This document shows positions 17,219 through 18,932 of a DNA stretch of 18,932 nucleotides, one piece after another. This DNA comes from Methylophilales bacterium UBA4017. Lineage in GTDB: Bacteria; Pseudomonadota; Gammaproteobacteria; Burkholderiales; Methylophilaceae. The translations under genes were made by a program, and so were the position numbers. Under the pieces are notes generated by a model that made no database searches, was not told the origin of the DNA, and was given only the letters and a program-made list of their open reading frames with translations. Each line of letters begins with the position of its first letter. The first letter of the stretch is position 1. The DNA is taken from assembly GCA_002384685.1 (NCBI GenBank), contig DGAZ01000038.1, forward strand, positions 1,725 to 20,656. Reading direction: 5' to 3'.

Positions 17219-17223
17219 AAAAA

Positions 17224-17254
17224 AAGCTTATCGTTGAAAAAAATTTATAAGCTT
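17224..17254. repeat. Inverted repeat AAGCTTAT/ATAAGCTT before the PAP2 start
   Basis: Perfect 8-base arms (17224-17231 and 17247-17254) enclose a 15-base A-rich loop. Because AAGCTT is itself a palindrome, AAGCTTATC also occurs as a direct repeat (17224-17232, 17249-17257). On the plus strand no T run follows, so it is a poor terminator for hemE. It overlaps the candidate -10 and ends four bases before the PAP2 ATG, which has no Shine-Dalgarno sequence. Confidence 0.6.
17229..17234 (+). promoter_or_regulatory. Candidate -10 element of the Pho promoter
   Basis: TATCGT (4 of 6 to TATAAT) begins exactly 10 bases after the second Pho repeat, the spacing usual for PhoB-dependent promoters, which do not need a good -35. 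Transcription would start near 17241, leaving about 18 bases before the PAP2 ATG. TTATAA at 17245-17250 is an alternative but would put the start almost at the ATG. Confidence 0.4.
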
Positions 17255-17258
17255 ATCA

Positions 17259-17795
17259 ATGGTAAAAAATCGCAAAAGCGTATTAAAAAAATTGCATGAA
17301 ATAGACACAGCAATGTGTTTATTTATGAATTGCCAGAGCAACCATAGAATAATTAGGCAATTTTTTAAGGCAGTAAGCCGTCTGGGGGACGGTATTATTT
17401 GGTACATATTAATGGCAGCCTTTTTATTCCTAGATGGGATGGAGGGAATAAAAGCGGTCAGTCACATGCTCATATTTGGAGCTACGGGAACCTTGGTTTA
17501 TAAAATAATGAAGCGGTCGGTTTCTCGGCCTAGACCTTTTCAAGTTAATCTAAGTATTAAAAATAAAGAGAGGGCCCTAGACCACTTTAGCTTTCCATCT
17601 GGTCATACATTGCACGCAGTTATATTCAGTTTAATAGCCTCCATATACTTACCGTCTTTATTTCCAATATTAATATCTTTGACCGTACTGATTGGGCTAT
17701 CAAGAGTTATTCTAGGGCTTCATTACCCAAGTGATGTAGTTGTTGGTGCATTGATAGGTCTTCTAATAGTAAAAATATCAACTTTTATTTTCTAA
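17259..17795 (+). CDS. PAP2-family membrane phosphatase
   Basis: A 178-residue multi-pass inner-membrane protein of the type 2 phosphatidic acid phosphatase superfamily. The three catalytic blocks are complete: KX6RP (K85 to R92-P93), PSGH (113-116, acid-base His116) and SRX3GXHX3D (S148, R149, nucleophile His155, D159). Hydrophobic segments lie at about 46-58, 66-82, 119-146 and 160-177. Family members dephosphorylate phosphatidic acid, phosphatidylglycerol phosphate or undecaprenyl diphosphate, and sequence alone does not separate these. The PhoB box upstream and the glycosyltransferase starting 3 bases after its stop favour a lipid role under phosphate limitation, with diacylglycerol as product. 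The N-terminus is basic and cytoplasmic, and the ATG has no ribosome site. Confidence 0.92.
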   Translation: MVKNRKSVLKKLHEIDTAMCLFMNCQSNHRIIRQFFKAVSRLGDGIIWYILMAAFLFLDGMEGIKAVSHMLIFGATGTLVYKIMKRSVSRPRPFQVNLSIKNKERALDHFSFPSGHTLHAVIFSLIASIYLPSLFPILISLTVLIGLSRVILGLHYPSDVVVGALIGLLIVKISTFIF

Positions 17796-17798
17796 TAG

Positions 17799-18932
17799 GT
17801 GAAGATACTTTTTATATCTGACGTATATTTCCCAAGAATAAATGGGGTGTCAACTTCTATCAGGACATTTCGTGCTGAGCTAAAAAGTTTGGGCCATGAA
17901 GTTCATTTAATAGCCCCAAGATATGGAAAAAATGATCGAAAAGAGGAATGGATTACCAGGGTAGATTCTCGTGGTATTTATTTTGACCCTGAGGATAGGC
18001 TTATTCAATATTTTAAGGCATTAAAACTGTTGCCATGGATTAAGAAAGAAAATTTTGAAGTGGTGCATATACACACACCTTTTTTTGCACATTATCTTGG
18101 AATAAAAATAAGAAAAGAGTTATCTATTCCTTGTATAGAGACATACCACACTTTTTTTGAAGATTACCTGCATCATTATTTGCCATTTATACCAGAATTT
18201 ATTTCCCGTAACTATGCAAGGTGGATATCAAAACGACAATGTAACGCGGTTAATGGAATAATATCTCCATCACAACCAATGCTTAATGTTTTAAGGAAAT
18301 ATCAAATAGACACTCAAAGCAAAGTTATACCAACAGGGCTAGAAGAAAAATATTTTACGAGACATTCTGGAAAGGCATTTCGATTAGCGCAGAATATACC
18401 AAAAAAACAAAAAGTATTGTTGTTTGTGGGAAGAGTGGCGCATGAAAAAAATATATTATTCTTACTTCGGATGCTTAAGATACTACTTAAAAAACATCCG
18501 AATACTCTATTGTTAATAACTGGCGAAGGTCCAGCAGAAGAAGACATTAGAAATGAAATAAAATTATTAGGTATAACGGATAATGTAAAAATGATTGGGT
18601 ACTTAGATCAGATAGATGAATTACCAGCGTGTTATTCCGCTGCAGATATTTTTGTTTTCTCTTCAAAAAGTGAAACACAAGGAATTGTATTATTAGAAGC
18701 AATGGCACAAGGTACTCCTGTTGTTGCGATTGCAGAGCTTGGAACAGCATCAATATTATTTGAAGGGAGGGGGGCATTAATCGCGAAGGATGATACCAAA
18801 CATTTTTCAGGGCGAGTAGATGAGTTATTATCAGACCAAGGTCTTCATCAAAGAATGAGCGAAGAAGCATTTAAATATGCTAAGAGAAATTGGTCCGCAA
18901 AAGATCAGGCAAAAAAATTAATATCTTTTTAC
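17799..18932 (+). CDS. GT4-family glycosyltransferase, possibly a diacylglycerol glycosyltransferase (runs off right edge)
   Basis: An open frame of 378 codons starts at GTG 17799 and has no stop before the window edge. It is a GT-B fold retaining glycosyltransferase: KILFISDVYFPRINGV at the N-terminus is the acceptor-side Rossmann start with its glycine loop, HIHTPFFAHYLG (90-101) and ETYHTFFEDYLHHYLP (114-129) follow, GRVAHEKN (211-218) is the sugar-nucleotide domain entry, and the EX7E motif is E292 to E300 (ETQGIVLLE). This set recalls bacterial monoglucosyldiacylglycerol synthases and PimB-like enzymes acting on membrane lipids. At 378 residues it should be nearly complete. The start is 3 bases after the PAP2 stop, so the two are coupled. 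The donor sugar and acceptor cannot be read from sequence. Confidence 0.88.
   Translation, partial: MKILFISDVYFPRINGVSTSIRTFRAELKSLGHEVHLIAPRYGKNDRKEEWITRVDSRGIYFDPEDRLIQYFKALKLLPWIKKENFEVVHIHTPFFAHYLGIKIRKELSIPCIETYHTFFEDYLHHYLPFIPEFISRNYARWISKRQCNAVNGIISPSQPMLNVLRKYQIDTQSKVIPTGLEEKYFTRHSGKAFRLAQNIPKKQKVLLFVGRVAHEKNILFLLRMLKILLKKHPNTLLLITGEGPAEEDIRNEIKLLGITDNVKMIGYLDQIDELPACYSAADIFVFSSKSETQGIVLLEAMAQGTPVVAIAELGTASILFEGRGALIAKDDTKHFSGRVDELLSDQGLHQRMSEEAFKYAKRNWSAKDQAKKLISFY

Noticed and set aside
17221..17258. Intrinsic terminator for hemE
   Set aside because: On the plus strand the hairpin is followed by ATCAATGG with no T run. The T run exists only on the minus strand, where no gene needs it.
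18547..18870. 107-codon frame on the minus strand at the right edge
   Set aside because: It lies opposite the EX7E sugar-nucleotide domain of the glycosyltransferase, whose motifs are clear, so it is a shadow frame.

Overview
The window looks like a chromosomal backbone segment of a low-GC betaproteobacterium. The gene order argS–SPOR protein–dsbA–SDR, divergent from priA, then thiD–thiE–hemL, then gltB–gltD–hemE, fits Betaproteobacteria. The AT-rich sequence, very short gaps and overlapping genes suggest a streamlined lineage such as freshwater or marine Methylophilaceae. The family assignment is an inference from general knowledge, not from a search.

Layout, leftward genes (minus strand, 4790 down to 1): argS is followed by an FtsN-like SPOR membrane protein, a periplasmic DsbA and a short-chain dehydrogenase, with gaps of about 7-23 bases. 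A second unit follows, made of a short rubrerythrin and, after a hairpin terminator or attenuator, the start of a two-cluster Fe-S protein that runs off the left edge.

Layout, rightward genes (plus strand, 4872 to 18932): priA (replication restart helicase), thiD and thiE (thiamine), hemL (tetrapyrrole C5 pathway) and gltB/gltD (glutamate synthase). Next come a tiny GTG-start lipoprotein that is easily missed, hemE, a PAP2-family phosphatase and a GT4 glycosyltransferase that runs off the right edge. ThiD, thiE and hemL overlap and are probably translationally coupled. A sigma70-type promoter is visible before gltB, and the hemL–gltBD–hemE run joins glutamate synthesis to tetrapyrrole synthesis that starts from glutamate.

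The most interesting part is the right end. A near-consensus PhoB box (16 of 18 positions) begins 2 bases after the hemE stop, with a plausible -10 element exactly 10 bases after it. It stands directly before the PAP2 phosphatase and the glycosyltransferase, whose start lies 3 bases after the PAP2 stop. The glycosyltransferase resembles GT4 enzymes that glycosylate diacylglycerol. Together they suggest a phosphate-starvation module: PAP2 makes diacylglycerol from phosphatidic acid and GT4 turns it into a phosphorus-free glycolipid. This is a hypothesis. The second notable oddity is a DsbA whose active site reads CIHC instead of the nearly universal CPHC.

No tRNA, rRNA, CRISPR, insertion sequence or phage gene was seen, and no stretch over 300 bases lacks a gene.
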